From Eubacterium sp. (GTDB taxonomy: Bacteria; Bacillota; Clostridia; Lachnospirales; Lachnospiraceae), in the NCBI GenBank assembly GCA_017480495.1, contig JAFVAQ010000005.1:48072-112071 (forward strand): a stretch of 64,000 nucleotides of DNA. The letters run 5' to 3'. The notes under the pieces were generated by a model. That model ran no database searches. It was not told the DNA's origin and saw nothing but the letters and a program-made list of their open reading frames with translations. A program made the translations under genes and the position numbers. The first letter of the stretch is position 1, and each line of letters begins with the position of its first letter. Shown one piece after another: positions 51,479 through 60,459 of the stretch.

Positions 51479-52795
51479 ATGGAAAGACCAGAGTTTGATA
51501 GCATCAAGGATTTTGAAGAATTTAACAAGTTTTATTGGTATCGTGAGGAACTAATCAAGATATGTAAGGCTCATGGTCTTAAAGCTGATGGCAGCAAGAT
51601 TGAATTATACAAAGTGATAGAAGCTTATTTTTCCGGAGAGAAGATACTGCCACAGAGTAAGAAGAATAAGAAGACTAGAGCCAGTCGAAAGAAGGTTGTA
51701 ACAGAACTTACTTTGGATACCGGACTTATAGAATGTGGTTTTACATTTGGCCCGAGATTCAGGGATTTCTTCTTTAAGCAGACAGGAGAAGAAAAATTCA
51801 AGTTCAATGTGGATATGGTGGCAACTGCAAAGGCGGTTAAAGAAACGAGTGATGAGTCATTTACATTAGGTGATCTGCTGGATATTTACTACGGAAAGAA
51901 AACCTATGCAAAGTATGATAAGTCGATGCTTCAGTGGAATAAGTTTGTACATGATTTCTGCGCAGATGAAGCGACTTTATTTTTTGGTGAACGACTTAAA
52001 GCAGCGGCGGCTCTATGGAAAATAGTGAGAGAGTCTGATAAGCCCAAAGAGTATTCACGTGAATTGCTTGAGAAATATAAAGATGAAATTTTTGCAAGAA
52101 ATTGCACGAGCAATGCTGTCTATCCTCTTTCTATAACGGAAGGTTTTCAGGATGGAAATGTAATCTTTTCTGATGACTCCAAGACTGCGTTGTTCTGGCA
52201 TTACAGTGGCTTTGCTTATTTATCAGGTAGCGTAGAGGATTCATTTCTTGAGAAAATATATCAGGATTATTTTGTGAAAAAACAGGATAGAAGATTTGTT
52301 CTCATAACAGATAATTCGAAGACGATAGAATTCTTCTCCGATAAAGATGATATTGTGATTGATAAAAGAGTGGAGTATCGCTTCGTAGATTTGCCGCAGA
52401 GTGTTCCGGAATGTAAATACAAAGTAGAACCAATATCGGCAAATAATTATGACAGGATACATGGAAATATTGTTCCTACTTTTTCCTGGTCGAGTAAAGA
52501 ACAGTTCCTCAAAAATGGATTCGGATTTGTTGTACTTGATGGAGACAAAGTTATAGCAGTTGCATTTTCAGCCGCAGTTAGTTCAGATGAGGTGGATATA
52601 GGTGTCGAGACAGATGAAAACTACCGTCATCAGGGCCTGGCGAAAGTAGTTGCTGATAGAATGTGCAGGGAGATAATATCTCAGGGGAAGAAGCCTGTAT
52701 GGGCTCATGCTATAGCAAATGAAGGTTCGAAATATACTGCACTTGGTGTTGGATTCACTAATGATAGAGTGAATACAGTAATTAGAAAAAAGTAA
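51479..52795 (+). CDS. SAP-like N-terminal domain fused to a GNAT-type acetyltransferase
   Basis: The 438-residue protein starts with a SAP-like helix-turn-helix of about 55 residues (KICKAHGLKADGSKIELYKV), a basic linker (KKNKKTRASRKKVV) and an uncharacterised middle region with the DUF6434-like pattern FTFGPRFRDFFFKQ. A GNAT domain (about 185-438) ends DIGVETDENYRHQGLAKVVA, the acetyl-CoA site. ATG 51479 follows GAGGAG. The SAP-like part and basic linker suggest nucleic-acid contact. The acceptor is unknown. Confidence 0.75.
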   Translation: MERPEFDSIKDFEEFNKFYWYREELIKICKAHGLKADGSKIELYKVIEAYFSGEKILPQSKKNKKTRASRKKVVTELTLDTGLIECGFTFGPRFRDFFFKQTGEEKFKFNVDMVATAKAVKETSDESFTLGDLLDIYYGKKTYAKYDKSMLQWNKFVHDFCADEATLFFGERLKAAAALWKIVRESDKPKEYSRELLEKYKDEIFARNCTSNAVYPLSITEGFQDGNVIFSDDSKTALFWHYSGFAYLSGSVEDSFLEKIYQDYFVKKQDRRFVLITDNSKTIEFFSDKDDIVIDKRVEYRFVDLPQSVPECKYKVEPISANNYDRIHGNIVPTFSWSSKEQFLKNGFGFVVLDGDKVIAVAFSAAVSSDEVDIGVETDENYRHQGLAKVVADRMCREIISQGKKPVWAHAIANEGSKYTALGVGFTNDRVNTVIRKK

Positions 52796-52846
52796 GAAAT
52801 ACTAAGTAATTAAATTTCAGTAAAACTTTCTAAGGGGATAGGGATT

Positions 52847-53081
52847 ATGAAGTATATGAGAATACAAGGACGAGAAGAATCATACATTACAAAATATCCA
52901 AAGGGCATATTTAGTTTGTGTTGGAACTTAATTAGGGATGATATCCTTACATCAGAAGAGAAGGAATCATTTATTTCGATGTGTTATTGTTATGGCGGCA
53001 ATAGCTGCAGTAGCAGGTATCGTTGCGTTTCTTTCGGATAAAGGAAAGCCTAACGATAAAGACGATAATAACAAGAAATAA
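52847..53081 (+). pseudogene. Truncated or frameshifted small gene
   Basis: From ATG 52847 the frame reads MKYMRIQGREESYITKYPKG and further natural-looking sequence to about ESFIS, then a short Cys-rich tail ending at 53041. In the next frame, ATG 52992 to 53081 gives MAAIAAVAGIVAFLSDKGKP and a charged end, a normal membrane tail. The two halves probably come from a frameshift or a fusion of two small genes. Ribosome site is weak (GGGGAT). Function unknown. Confidence 0.45.
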
Positions 53082-53233
53082 AGCGGAATAATGATACATC
53101 GGCAGGGACTATGTAAAAATTGAATAATTAACAGCGTTACGGCGTCTATGAGTAGAAATACTTGTAGGCGCTTTTGTTTTGCCTTCGGGCGGAAAGGAAA
53201 GTATATAGAACAAGAAGAAAATGAGTTGTAAGA
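53082..53233. terminator. Intergenic region with a terminator hairpin
   Basis: GCGTCTATGAGTA (53142-53154) pairs with TACTTGTAGGCGC (53159-53171) with G-U pairs, loop GAAA, followed by TTTTGTTTT. It ends rightward transcripts from the accessory genes. The rest of the gap is featureless. Confidence 0.7.
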
Positions 53234-54157
53234 TTATTTGTTATCTTTAAGTTTATCAATCATTTTCTGATAAAGATTATGCTTCATGCCAGGAAATGCG
53301 ATAAGTAAGCGTCGTGTTCCGAAAAGTTTGCTGTACATAAACTCTTTCTTCAGGTGTTCAAATCGTTCTTCAAGCTCCAATCTGCGTTTTTGATAGTCTT
53401 CCTTGCTGTTTTTTATAGCATTAAGCAGTTCTTCTTTGTTCTCATTAAGATTTTCGTGTAGCTGTTCCTGCTTTTCGGTTGCAGTTTCATATCCCTTTTC
53501 AAGCTTATCCATTGTTTTTATAGTTCCGGAACCTATTAATTCCGACATTTCATCGCTGATTTTAAGAATGGATTTCTGGATATCCTCCATTCTTTCGAGC
53601 TGTTTATTCATTTTGAGAACTGTAAGAACAGTGATTACAATGTCAGCAATGAAAACCAGGTATATAATTACAAGGAAAAGAATACCCAGTATGTGGGGGA
53701 TTATATCAACTATATTTTCTATTCCCGGCTGTATTACTCTTAAGACAAATGCAATTGCTAACCCCCAGATTATACTGAATTCCAGACATATGTATCCGTT
53801 GATGTTAAACCTTCTATCGCTGTAATCCCACCATCTTGCGTGAAAGAGTTTATCTAGAATAAAGCCTGCAAAGAATTCTATTAAAGAAGCAAATACTATA
53901 CCTATAGCAAATAGAATCATCGGATGAGATGTATCAACGGATGTTTTGGTCCCGAGAATACTACCTACAAGAAAAAGCACGATAAGTACCATAAGAACAC
54001 CAGAGCCATATACCGGACATATGGGTCCATTCAAAAAGCCTCTATTAACGATTTTTCCCTGAGTAACGGCATGAAATATAACTTCTATCATCCAGCCTAT
54101 AAGAGAATAAATTATAAAGTACCAGAATATCTGGTAAATAGTCATTCCACAAATCAT
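53234..54157 (-). CDS. CmpB-like (PF06541) membrane protein with coiled-coil tail
   Basis: The 307-residue protein has five to six helices with GFLNGPICPVYGSG and WWDYSDRRFNINGYICLEFS, the signatures of the putative ABC-transporter type IV (CmpB) family. From about residue 190 a long charged coiled coil follows (MNKQLERMEDIQKSILK, then LNENKEELLNAIKNSKEDYQ), absent from many family members. AAAGGA lies 6 bp before ATG 54157. No ATPase is nearby, so transport is doubtful. It is divergent from the lipoprotein gene at 54352. Confidence 0.85.
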   Translation of the reverse strand: MICGMTIYQIFWYFIIYSLIGWMIEVIFHAVTQGKIVNRGFLNGPICPVYGSGVLMVLIVLFLVGSILGTKTSVDTSHPMILFAIGIVFASLIEFFAGFILDKLFHARWWDYSDRRFNINGYICLEFSIIWGLAIAFVLRVIQPGIENIVDIIPHILGILFLVIIYLVFIADIVITVLTVLKMNKQLERMEDIQKSILKISDEMSELIGSGTIKTMDKLEKGYETATEKQEQLHENLNENKEELLNAIKNSKEDYQKRRLELEERFEHLKKEFMYSKLFGTRRLLIAFPGMKHNLYQKMIDKLKDNK

Positions 54158-54234
54158 ATTGATTCCTTTATTTTACTTTAATATTTACACTATAGTATGA
54201 CACTAAAACCATTAAAGCAAGCTTTGATAACCCA

Positions 54235-54297
54235 AACTTTAAAAAGTCTTAAAAAAGATTATTTTTTAAAGTTCGTTTAAGGTTACAGCTTTATAAT
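54235..54297 (+). promoter_or_regulatory. Palindrome and -10 box upstream of the lipoprotein gene
   Basis: AACTTTAAAAA (54235-54245) is an exact inverted repeat of TTTTTAAAGTT (54263-54273), 17 bp apart. TATAAT at 54292-54297 is 55 bp before the ATG. The palindrome is a plausible operator for either divergent gene. Confidence 0.45.
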
Positions 54298-54351
54298 GCA
54301 CTTAATCTGATAGAAAATATATTGGTTTAAGTTCAGAAAGGAGCTGATTTT

Positions 54352-55827
54352 ATGAGAAAAAAGAATAAACACTTTATGAGATTATACTCAATTCTACTTA
54401 CAACTGGATTGGTTATCGGGTTATCCGGATGCGGGAATAATTCAGAAGTTGGAAATAGTACGCAGGAGTCTGTACAGGCGGTCACAGAGGCAGAGACTGA
54501 AAAGAAGGATACAAATTCCAATGATACTGAAGATGTATCAGATAGTACAAGCTTCATTAAAAAGGAAGATGTTCAGATTAGTGAAACTTATGAAGATTCC
54601 TCAGATGGTGGTCATGCTATAGAGGCTGATGGAGAGACGGCAGAATACTCAAACATCGCTGTTAACAAAACCGGGGAGGCTGATGGTGACGAAGCTGACT
54701 TTTATGGAGAGAATGCGGCTATCTTTGCAACAAATGGAGCAACCTTAACTCTTGATGAGATTACAGTAGATACTGATGGAACACATGCAAATGGAGTCTT
54801 TTCTTACGGTGAAGGAACTACAGTGAATATCTCTGATTCTTATATTTATACTAAGAATAATTGCTCGGGCGGTCTCATGACAACTGGTGGAGGTACTATG
54901 AATGCAAATAACCTCACGATTCTCACAGACGGAAATTCATCTGCAGCTATAAGGTCTGACAGAGGTGGAGGAACCGTAAATGTGACTAAGGGAAGCTATA
55001 CAACTAATGGAACAGGATCACCAGTTATATATTCAACAGCTGATATTACAGTTAATGATGCGACGCTTACCTCAACAGCTTCTCAGGGAGTTGTTGTTGA
55101 AGGTCAGAACTCAGTAACATTAAATAATGTAGCGCTCACAGCCGATAATAACACTAAGAACAGCGATAAATCAGATTACTATCAGGCAGTAATGATATAC
55201 CAGTCTATGTCCGGAGATGCAGATGAAGGAACAGCAAGCTTTGCTATGAATGGCGGTTCTCTAATCAATAAGAATGGTGATATATTCTTTGTAAATAATA
55301 CTGTAGCAACGATTGATCTTGATAGTGTTGATATTTCTAATGAGGATGAAGAAGGAATATTCCTCAGAGCTGAAGCGGCAGGCTGGGGGAATGAGGGTTC
55401 TAACGGTGGAAATGTAACTCTGAATGCTAAGAATCAAGTGATAGATGGAAATATAATTGTTGATGATGTTTCAACCCTAAATCTTTATCTCGCAGATTCA
55501 TCAACATTTACCGGTTCAATTAATAGTAGTGGTTCAGCAGGAGATGTATATGTTGAGCTTAGTGGAGATGCGGTATGGAAACTTACCGGAGATTCATATA
55601 TATCAAGTCTTACTTGTGATGCTGAATCTATAGACTTAAACGGATATAAATTATATGTAGATGGCAAGGAATATACAAGCGGTACATCTAGTTCAGGTGC
55701 AGCAGTAGAAGCTAATGTAAGCGAAGGCGGCGGACACAGTGGTGGAGAAAAGCCGGATGGAGAACCACCAAGCGGAGGAAAGCCAGATGGGGAACCACCA
55801 AGTGGAGGAAAGCCGGGTAGTGAATAA
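54352..55827 (+). CDS. Surface lipoprotein with beta-solenoid repeats and Pro/Gly-rich tail
   Basis: The 491-residue protein has a lipoprotein signal (GLVIGLSGC, Cys27), an acidic Ser/Thr linker, then a Thr/Asn/Gly-rich region (about 75-445) with irregular repeats such as GATLTLDEITVDTDGTHANG and GGGTVNVTKGSYTTNGTGSP. This is the texture of a right-handed parallel beta helix seen in adhesins and pectate-lyase-like folds. The C-terminus has decapeptide repeats KPDGEPPSGG (two and a half copies). AAAGGAG precedes the start. It probably sits on the cell surface; no catalytic motif is recognised. Confidence 0.8.
   Translation: MRKKNKHFMRLYSILLTTGLVIGLSGCGNNSEVGNSTQESVQAVTEAETEKKDTNSNDTEDVSDSTSFIKKEDVQISETYEDSSDGGHAIEADGETAEYSNIAVNKTGEADGDEADFYGENAAIFATNGATLTLDEITVDTDGTHANGVFSYGEGTTVNISDSYIYTKNNCSGGLMTTGGGTMNANNLTILTDGNSSAAIRSDRGGGTVNVTKGSYTTNGTGSPVIYSTADITVNDATLTSTASQGVVVEGQNSVTLNNVALTADNNTKNSDKSDYYQAVMIYQSMSGDADEGTASFAMNGGSLINKNGDIFFVNNTVATIDLDSVDISNEDEEGIFLRAEAAGWGNEGSNGGNVTLNAKNQVIDGNIIVDDVSTLNLYLADSSTFTGSINSSGSAGDVYVELSGDAVWKLTGDSYISSLTCDAESIDLNGYKLYVDGKEYTSGTSSSGAAVEANVSEGGGHSGGEKPDGEPPSGGKPDGEPPSGGKPGSE
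55750..55824 (+). repeat. 30-bp tandem repeat encoding KPDGEPPSGG
   Basis: Copies at 55750-55779 and 55780-55809 and a partial third at 55810-55824 differ by a few silent bases. The repeat may vary in number between strains. Confidence 0.85.
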
Positions 55828-55861
55828 AAATCAAAAAGAAATACTGTGGGAAGATTCAATA

Positions 55862-55910
55862 AAAAGATATATTGCAGATACATTTATGTGTCTGCAGTAT
55901 GTCTTTTAAA
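55862..55910 (+). terminator. Terminator after the lipoprotein gene
   Basis: A long stem of AAAAGATATATTGCAGAT...ACA with TGTCTGCAGTATGTCTTTT (several G-U pairs), followed by TTTAAATTTT. Confidence 0.75.
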
Positions 55911-55993
55911 TTTTGCATAACATTGTGTTATATGCTATTATCATATGTTAGTCCAGTTTTATTAACGGTGGAAGATATGTTTGGAGGAAAGAG

Positions 55994-56650
55994 ATGTCTC
56001 TTGCAAAAACGCAGACCTCTGAAAGCTTTCGACTAAGTGCGTTGCTTTCTTTTTCAGGAGGACTACAGGATGCATATACTTATTATGTGAGGAATGGTGT
56101 ATTCGCAAATGCCCAGACCGGCAACGTAGTACTGATGAGTCAGAGCTTTATGCAGGGAGACTGGCATAAGGGATTGCGTTATATATTTCCGCTCATATCA
56201 TTTGCCGCGGGAATCTTTTTGGCTGAAAGGATCGAGAGTAGGTTTAAGACCAGCAGTAAGATCCATTGGAGACAGATTATACTTTTTATAGAGATTGCAA
56301 TGCTTTTTGCGGTAGGATTTATGCCGTCAGGATTAAATATGCTCGCAAATATCATGGTGTCATTTTCATGTGCCATGCAGGTGCAGACTTTCAGAAAGGT
56401 TCATGGATATGGATATGCCAGTACGATGTGTATCGGCAATCTGAGGAGTGGTACGGAAAGCTTTTCAAAGTATTTCAGAACAAAAGAAAAGGAATCCTTG
56501 TACAAAGCTTTGCATTTCTTTGGTATTATTTTTATCTTTGCCATAGGAGCTGGAATTGGTGGGATACTGTCGGAAAGGTTTGGTATCGGAACAATATGGA
56601 TCTCACCAGCAATCCTTCTTGTAGTAGCATTAATGATGATCAAGGAGTAA
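55994..56650 (+). CDS. DUF1275 (YoaK-like) membrane protein
   Basis: The 218-residue protein has about six hydrophobic segments, with FSGGLQDAYTYYVRNGVFAN and AQTGNVVLMSQ near the start and STMCIGNLRSGTESF later, the DUF1275 signatures. Family members are small membrane transport-like proteins with no agreed function. GGAGGAAAGAG precedes the ATG. It is flanked by terminator and non-coding sequence, so it is probably monocistronic. Confidence 0.88.
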   Translation: MSLAKTQTSESFRLSALLSFSGGLQDAYTYYVRNGVFANAQTGNVVLMSQSFMQGDWHKGLRYIFPLISFAAGIFLAERIESRFKTSSKIHWRQIILFIEIAMLFAVGFMPSGLNMLANIMVSFSCAMQVQTFRKVHGYGYASTMCIGNLRSGTESFSKYFRTKEKESLYKALHFFGIIFIFAIGAGIGGILSERFGIGTIWISPAILLVVALMMIKE

Positions 56651-56798
56651 AAGCATGTTGTTAGCGTAGGGCTTTTATACCGGAATATATTACAGTTTTA
56701 TAGACGATAACAAACTGAGAATTTGTTGATGAAACCTATTATTTGATTAAAAGCTATATGGGGAAGATAGGAATAGGGAACAGGAGGTAATAAATATA

Positions 56799-57560
56799 AT
56801 GAGCATAGTTAGTTCATTTGACAACGAATCCAAGTCAATCATTGATTTAGATGACATATTCAAATCCCCCAATCATATTGCGGATATTTGTATAGTTACA
56901 TTTTCGATACAGGTTAAAGAAATGGTGCTAAAACAATACAATTGCAAGCATGTGGGGTTTACTAAAACAGCAAATGGAAACATAGATGTTTACAGCTTTA
57001 TTGTAAATGGAAAAACAATATTGTTTTACATGAGTCCGATAGGATCTGCGTGTGCAGCTTGTGTCATGCATGAAATCCATTACGTTACAGGGGCTAGTAA
57101 GTTTATTGTGTATGGATCCTGTGGGATTCTTGATGTGGAGAAATGCAAAGGGAATCTGATAGTACCGAATTCGGCATATCGTGATGAAGGATTATCGTAT
57201 CATTATATGGAAGTATCTGATTATGTTAATATTAAAAATTCAGATAAATTAGCTGAGATATTTAAGAAATATGAATACCCTTATGTTAAAGGTAAGACAT
57301 GGACTACCGATGCTATATACATGGAAACCAAAAACAAGGCGGATGCCAGAAAAAATGAAGGTTGTATTTGTGTAGAGATGGAATCTGCAGGGCTCCAGGC
57401 TATGTGCAATTACTATGGATATGAATTATATATATTTTTCTTTGGGGCGGACCTGCTTAATGATGATGCCTGGGATAAGGCGACTTTGGGAAATGAAGAA
57501 GAATTTGATCTTCAAAGAGAAACATTTAAGATAGCAGTGGATGTGGCGGTTGATTTGTAA
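56799..57560 (+). CDS. Nucleoside phosphorylase-family protein
   Basis: The 253-residue protein matches the PNP/UDP fold: KFIVYGSCGILDVE is the phosphate and substrate region, and CICVEMESAGLQAMCNYYG is the conserved ribose-binding segment with its glutamates. Uridine, purine or MTA-type specificity cannot be told. CAGGAGG precedes the ATG. The next gene, an unknown acidic protein, starts 48 bp later. Confidence 0.85.
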   Translation: MSIVSSFDNESKSIIDLDDIFKSPNHIADICIVTFSIQVKEMVLKQYNCKHVGFTKTANGNIDVYSFIVNGKTILFYMSPIGSACAACVMHEIHYVTGASKFIVYGSCGILDVEKCKGNLIVPNSAYRDEGLSYHYMEVSDYVNIKNSDKLAEIFKKYEYPYVKGKTWTTDAIYMETKNKADARKNEGCICVEMESAGLQAMCNYYGYELYIFFFGADLLNDDAWDKATLGNEEEFDLQRETFKIAVDVAVDL

Positions 57561-57608
57561 GATTATTTACAGGATAACTTAGAATGACAAAATACGATTT
57601 TAGGGAAA

Positions 57609-58073
57609 ATGATGGATATACAATTAAATGAACTTTCAAAGAAAGAATTTGATCCGGCTCTGATTAATGAGATTACGCCTGATACCGGCTACTCGATTTG
57701 GACGAAGAAAGATCCGTTTGGAAGAGCTTATTTTGGAGTAGGAAACTTTTGTGGTATGGACAGAAGTATCAATGAAGATACGGATCTTTCTTGGTTGGAA
57801 TGGGATGGAAATGAAGTAAACATTTCGAATAATGACAAGATGCTTCTTTTCGAAAAAACAATTGGGATTATGAAAGGCTGGATAGATCAATTAGTTGAGA
57901 GTTATCCGGATGACAGCTTTGTAGTATTTGCTTCTTTCGATGATGGCAATGCCTTGGTCGAAGAATGCGAAAGAAATATGTCTTTTACACTTCGTTTTTG
58001 GAAAAAACGTGAGGGTTCGGGACTTGATGAAAATATGGAATACAATCAGCCTATAATCAGATGGAGCAATTAA
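57609..58073 (+). CDS. Uncharacterised acidic protein (154 aa)
   Basis: I do not recognise this gene. The 154 residues are acidic and soluble, with several Trp (YSIWTKKDPFGRAYFGVG, LSWLEWDGNEV). No membrane segment or catalytic motif is seen. AGGGA precedes two adjacent ATG codons at 57609 and 57612. Its AT-rich composition and small size fit the accessory gene set of this region; an immunity-type role is a guess. Confidence 0.6.
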   Translation: MMDIQLNELSKKEFDPALINEITPDTGYSIWTKKDPFGRAYFGVGNFCGMDRSINEDTDLSWLEWDGNEVNISNNDKMLLFEKTIGIMKGWIDQLVESYPDDSFVVFASFDDGNALVEECERNMSFTLRFWKKREGSGLDENMEYNQPIIRWSN

Positions 58074-58133
58074 CAATAGTTATATTTCAGGATAAACTAT
58101 TTATATAATTCACGATTCTTGAAAGAATAATCA

Positions 58134-58176
58134 ATTCAACTAATGGTTGAATATGTTGGAAAACATATAATTCAAC
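58134..58176. promoter_or_regulatory. Tandem palindromes upstream of the XRE gene
   Basis: ATTCAAC-TAATG-GTTGAAT (58134-58152) is perfect and is followed by TATGTT-GGAA-AACATA (58152-58167, sharing one base), then a third ATTCAAC half-site at 58170-58176. The array is a plausible operator set for the XRE protein at 58255. Confidence 0.5.
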
Positions 58177-58254
58177 CAACGGTATGTAGATATTTGAGGC
58201 GTATCATTCTATGCTGAATGCAGAAAGAAGATTTTCGAATCGAAGGAGAAAAAA

Positions 58255-58884
58255 ATGAATCAAGAAAAAATAGGAAAATTTATTTCTGAACTCAGAAAAG
58301 AAAAAGTAATGACTCAGGCAAATCTGGCAGATCAGCTTGGAATAACTGATCGTGCAATTTCAAAATGGGAAACCGGAAAATCTATGCCCGATTCATCTAT
58401 CATGCTTGATCTTTGTAATCTTCTTTCAATAAATGTTAATGAACTTTTGAAAGGAGAAAGGATAGCTATGGAAGAAAAGAATAGTGCATCTGAGGAATTA
58501 TTACTGGAGTTAAAAAAAGAAAACGAGGAAAAGACAAGACTTTTACTTAAAATTGAATCATACATGAGCATATTATTAGTCTTTGTATGTATTTCACAGT
58601 TTATTATCGGTGCAAGAGCTACTGCAATATATGATACGAGTGGTCATACAGATGAGATAAGCATTACACTAATATTAATAAATTGTGTTTTGGTTATTGT
58701 TTTTGCGTTCATTGGTACGTGGATTGCAAAACAGGCTCATTATTATGAATGTGCTGAATGTGGGTATGTTTACAGACCAAGTTATATGACCGAAATTATG
58801 GCACCGTGTGTCGGAAAATCACGTAAGATGATCTGTCCTAAATGTGAAAAGAAATGTTATCACAAAAAGGTTGTATACAAATAA
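58255..58884 (+). CDS. XRE regulator with membrane helices and zinc ribbon
   Basis: The 209 residues consist of an N-terminal XRE helix-turn-helix (ISELRKEKVMTQANLADQLG, RAISKWETGKSMPDSS), a coiled-coil linker, two membrane helices (about 103-120 and 137-158) and a C-terminal zinc ribbon with CAECGY and CPKCEKKC. Such a design keeps a DNA-binding domain at the membrane, perhaps responding to envelope state or metal. AAGGAG precedes the ATG, and palindromes upstream suggest autoregulation. It is the last chromosomal gene before the integrative element. Confidence 0.85.
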   Translation: MNQEKIGKFISELRKEKVMTQANLADQLGITDRAISKWETGKSMPDSSIMLDLCNLLSINVNELLKGERIAMEEKNSASEELLLELKKENEEKTRLLLKIESYMSILLVFVCISQFIIGARATAIYDTSGHTDEISITLILINCVLVIVFAFIGTWIAKQAHYYECAECGYVYRPSYMTEIMAPCVGKSRKMICPKCEKKCYHKKVVYK

Positions 58885-59071
58885 TTATTCTAAATTTCTG
58901 TAAAAAAACTGATGGTTAGTATAACCGGAATATAATATACTGATTCCAAGAATTGCCTTAAATTTAGCCGTTTATAGGCACTTTCAGTTATCAAATTATA
59001 TCATTTTCCCTTGTATTTTCCCTTATGGGGATTTTACAAGGGAAAGTTTTTTATATAAGGGTATGGAACAT
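58885..59071. other. Left end of the integrated element (attachment region)
   Basis: This 187-bp gap borders the integrase gene on its 3' side, where the att site is expected. TTTTCCCTT repeats at 59004-59012 and 59016-59024. TTTCCCTTGTA (59005-59015) pairs with TACAAGGGAAA (59035-59045) with T6 after it, so it may be a terminator, an integrase arm site, or both. The exact core cannot be found without the right end. Confidence 0.45.
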
Positions 59072-60370
59072 TTACAAGTTTCCATTTGCCACTTTATCCA
59101 TGAGTCTGGCAGAGCTGCGCTTTGCTTCTCTGGATGCATGTGCATATATGTTCATTGTGGTTCTTATATCAGAGTGTCCAAGCAGTTCCTGTACTTCCTT
59201 AGGCTGAGCACCATTTAATAGAAGATTGGTTGTATAAGAGTGCCTCAGTAAGTGGAAGTGAAAGCCGGCGAGTCCTGGTATTTTCTTTGAAACCCTTCTG
59301 CAAGCACATTCTATACCAGCGTTTGTTAAATGAGAACCATCTTCCTTGGTACATACAAGGTCTATCTCTGTAAAACCATCAGGAACTTTTTCATCAGCTC
59401 TGATGCTGACCATATCGTAGTAAGTTCTGTTCTTTTCTATGCTTTCATAATAGTAGTTTCGGCTGAAGAGCTGACCATACTTAAGTCTATTTTTTAATTG
59501 ATCAGTTTTTGCCTTTTTAAGTATTCCGGTTAGTACATCACCAAAGTCAACCACTCTGATTTTACTTCTTTTTGTTGGTCCTATCTCGAATTTACGTCTT
59601 CCCGATTTGTAGGAAATGCTTCTCTTTACAGTGAGATATTGTTCATCCAGATTGATGTCCTGCCATGTGAGCCCACACACTTCGCCAAGTCTCAGACCGG
59701 TAAAATATGATATCTGTACCGGGAGAACTATAGAAGGGTGGTGCTTCTTAAGATACTCAATAAGTTCAGTGAACTTCTCGTATGTCAGGTAAGTGGCTGA
59801 TTCATTCGGAGATACACTTTCCTCGAAGATATCAGCGGTATCATTCCTGTTATGGCGAGTGACATACTGCATTGGATTATCTGTAAGATACCTCTTTGGG
59901 AAAACTGCAAACTTAAATGCATGATTCAAAACGGAGGTATAAGATGTTACTGCATCTTTCACATATCCTTTTGATTTGAAATCACCACATTCTCCACCAA
60001 AAGTCAGCAGATCAACAAGCTCCTGAAGATGTTCTGAAGTTATAGTCTTAAGCTTTCTTTTCCCTAATGGATGTTTTTTTAATCTGCTTGCTAAATACTG
60101 GTAGTGATGAACAGTTCCATTACTGAGTGTTCCGGTTTTCAGATCTTCATCAACCCATTTGTCTAGAAGTTCAGCGAAGGTTATATTATCCGCTTTTGCA
60201 ATGAATTTCTTTTTTTCATAATTATCCATTGCGTTTCTCAGAAGCTTCTCGGTTTCAGATTTGCTTTCAGTGCCGGCAAATTCCTTCTGGATGAGATTTC
60301 CACTTTCATCCTCAACATAAAATCGATAGTACCATTTCTTTCCTTTTTTTCTGACAGATCCTTTTGCCAT
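59072..60370 (-). CDS. int: Tyrosine recombinase integrase
   Basis: The 432-residue integrase has an N-terminal arm-binding domain ([20 protein letters not shown]), a core-binding helical domain and a catalytic domain. The active-site residues appear in [16 protein letters not shown] (Arg), [14 protein letters not shown] (His-x-x-Arg), LLGHSDI (His) and TTMNIYAHA (nucleophile Tyr). ATG 60370 is preferred to TTG 60397 because GAAAGGAGAAG then lies just upstream. Its outward reading at the element's end is typical for a site-specific integrase. Confidence 0.93.
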   Translation of the reverse strand: MAKGSVRKKGKKWYYRFYVEDESGNLIQKEFAGTESKSETEKLLRNAMDNYEKKKFIAKADNITFAELLDKWVDEDLKTGTLSNGTVHHYQYLASRLKKHPLGKRKLKTITSEHLQELVDLLTFGGECGDFKSKGYVKDAVTSYTSVLNHAFKFAVFPKRYLTDNPMQYVTRHNRNDTADIFEESVSPNESATYLTYEKFTELIEYLKKHHPSIVLPVQISYFTGLRLGEVCGLTWQDINLDEQYLTVKRSISYKSGRRKFEIGPTKRSKIRVVDFGDVLTGILKKAKTDQLKNRLKYGQLFSRNYYYESIEKNRTYYDMVSIRADEKVPDGFTEIDLVCTKEDGSHLTNAGIECACRRVSKKIPGLAGFHFHLLRHSYTTNLLLNGAQPKEVQELLGHSDIRTTMNIYAHASREAKRSSARLMDKVANGNL

Positions 60371-60459
60371 TTTTTTCTTCTCCTTTCTGGCTGGCAATCG
60401 GAACTGAAGGATATTCTATTTGCGTGTAGATATATCAAAACTCCGTCTGCCTGCCTAAC

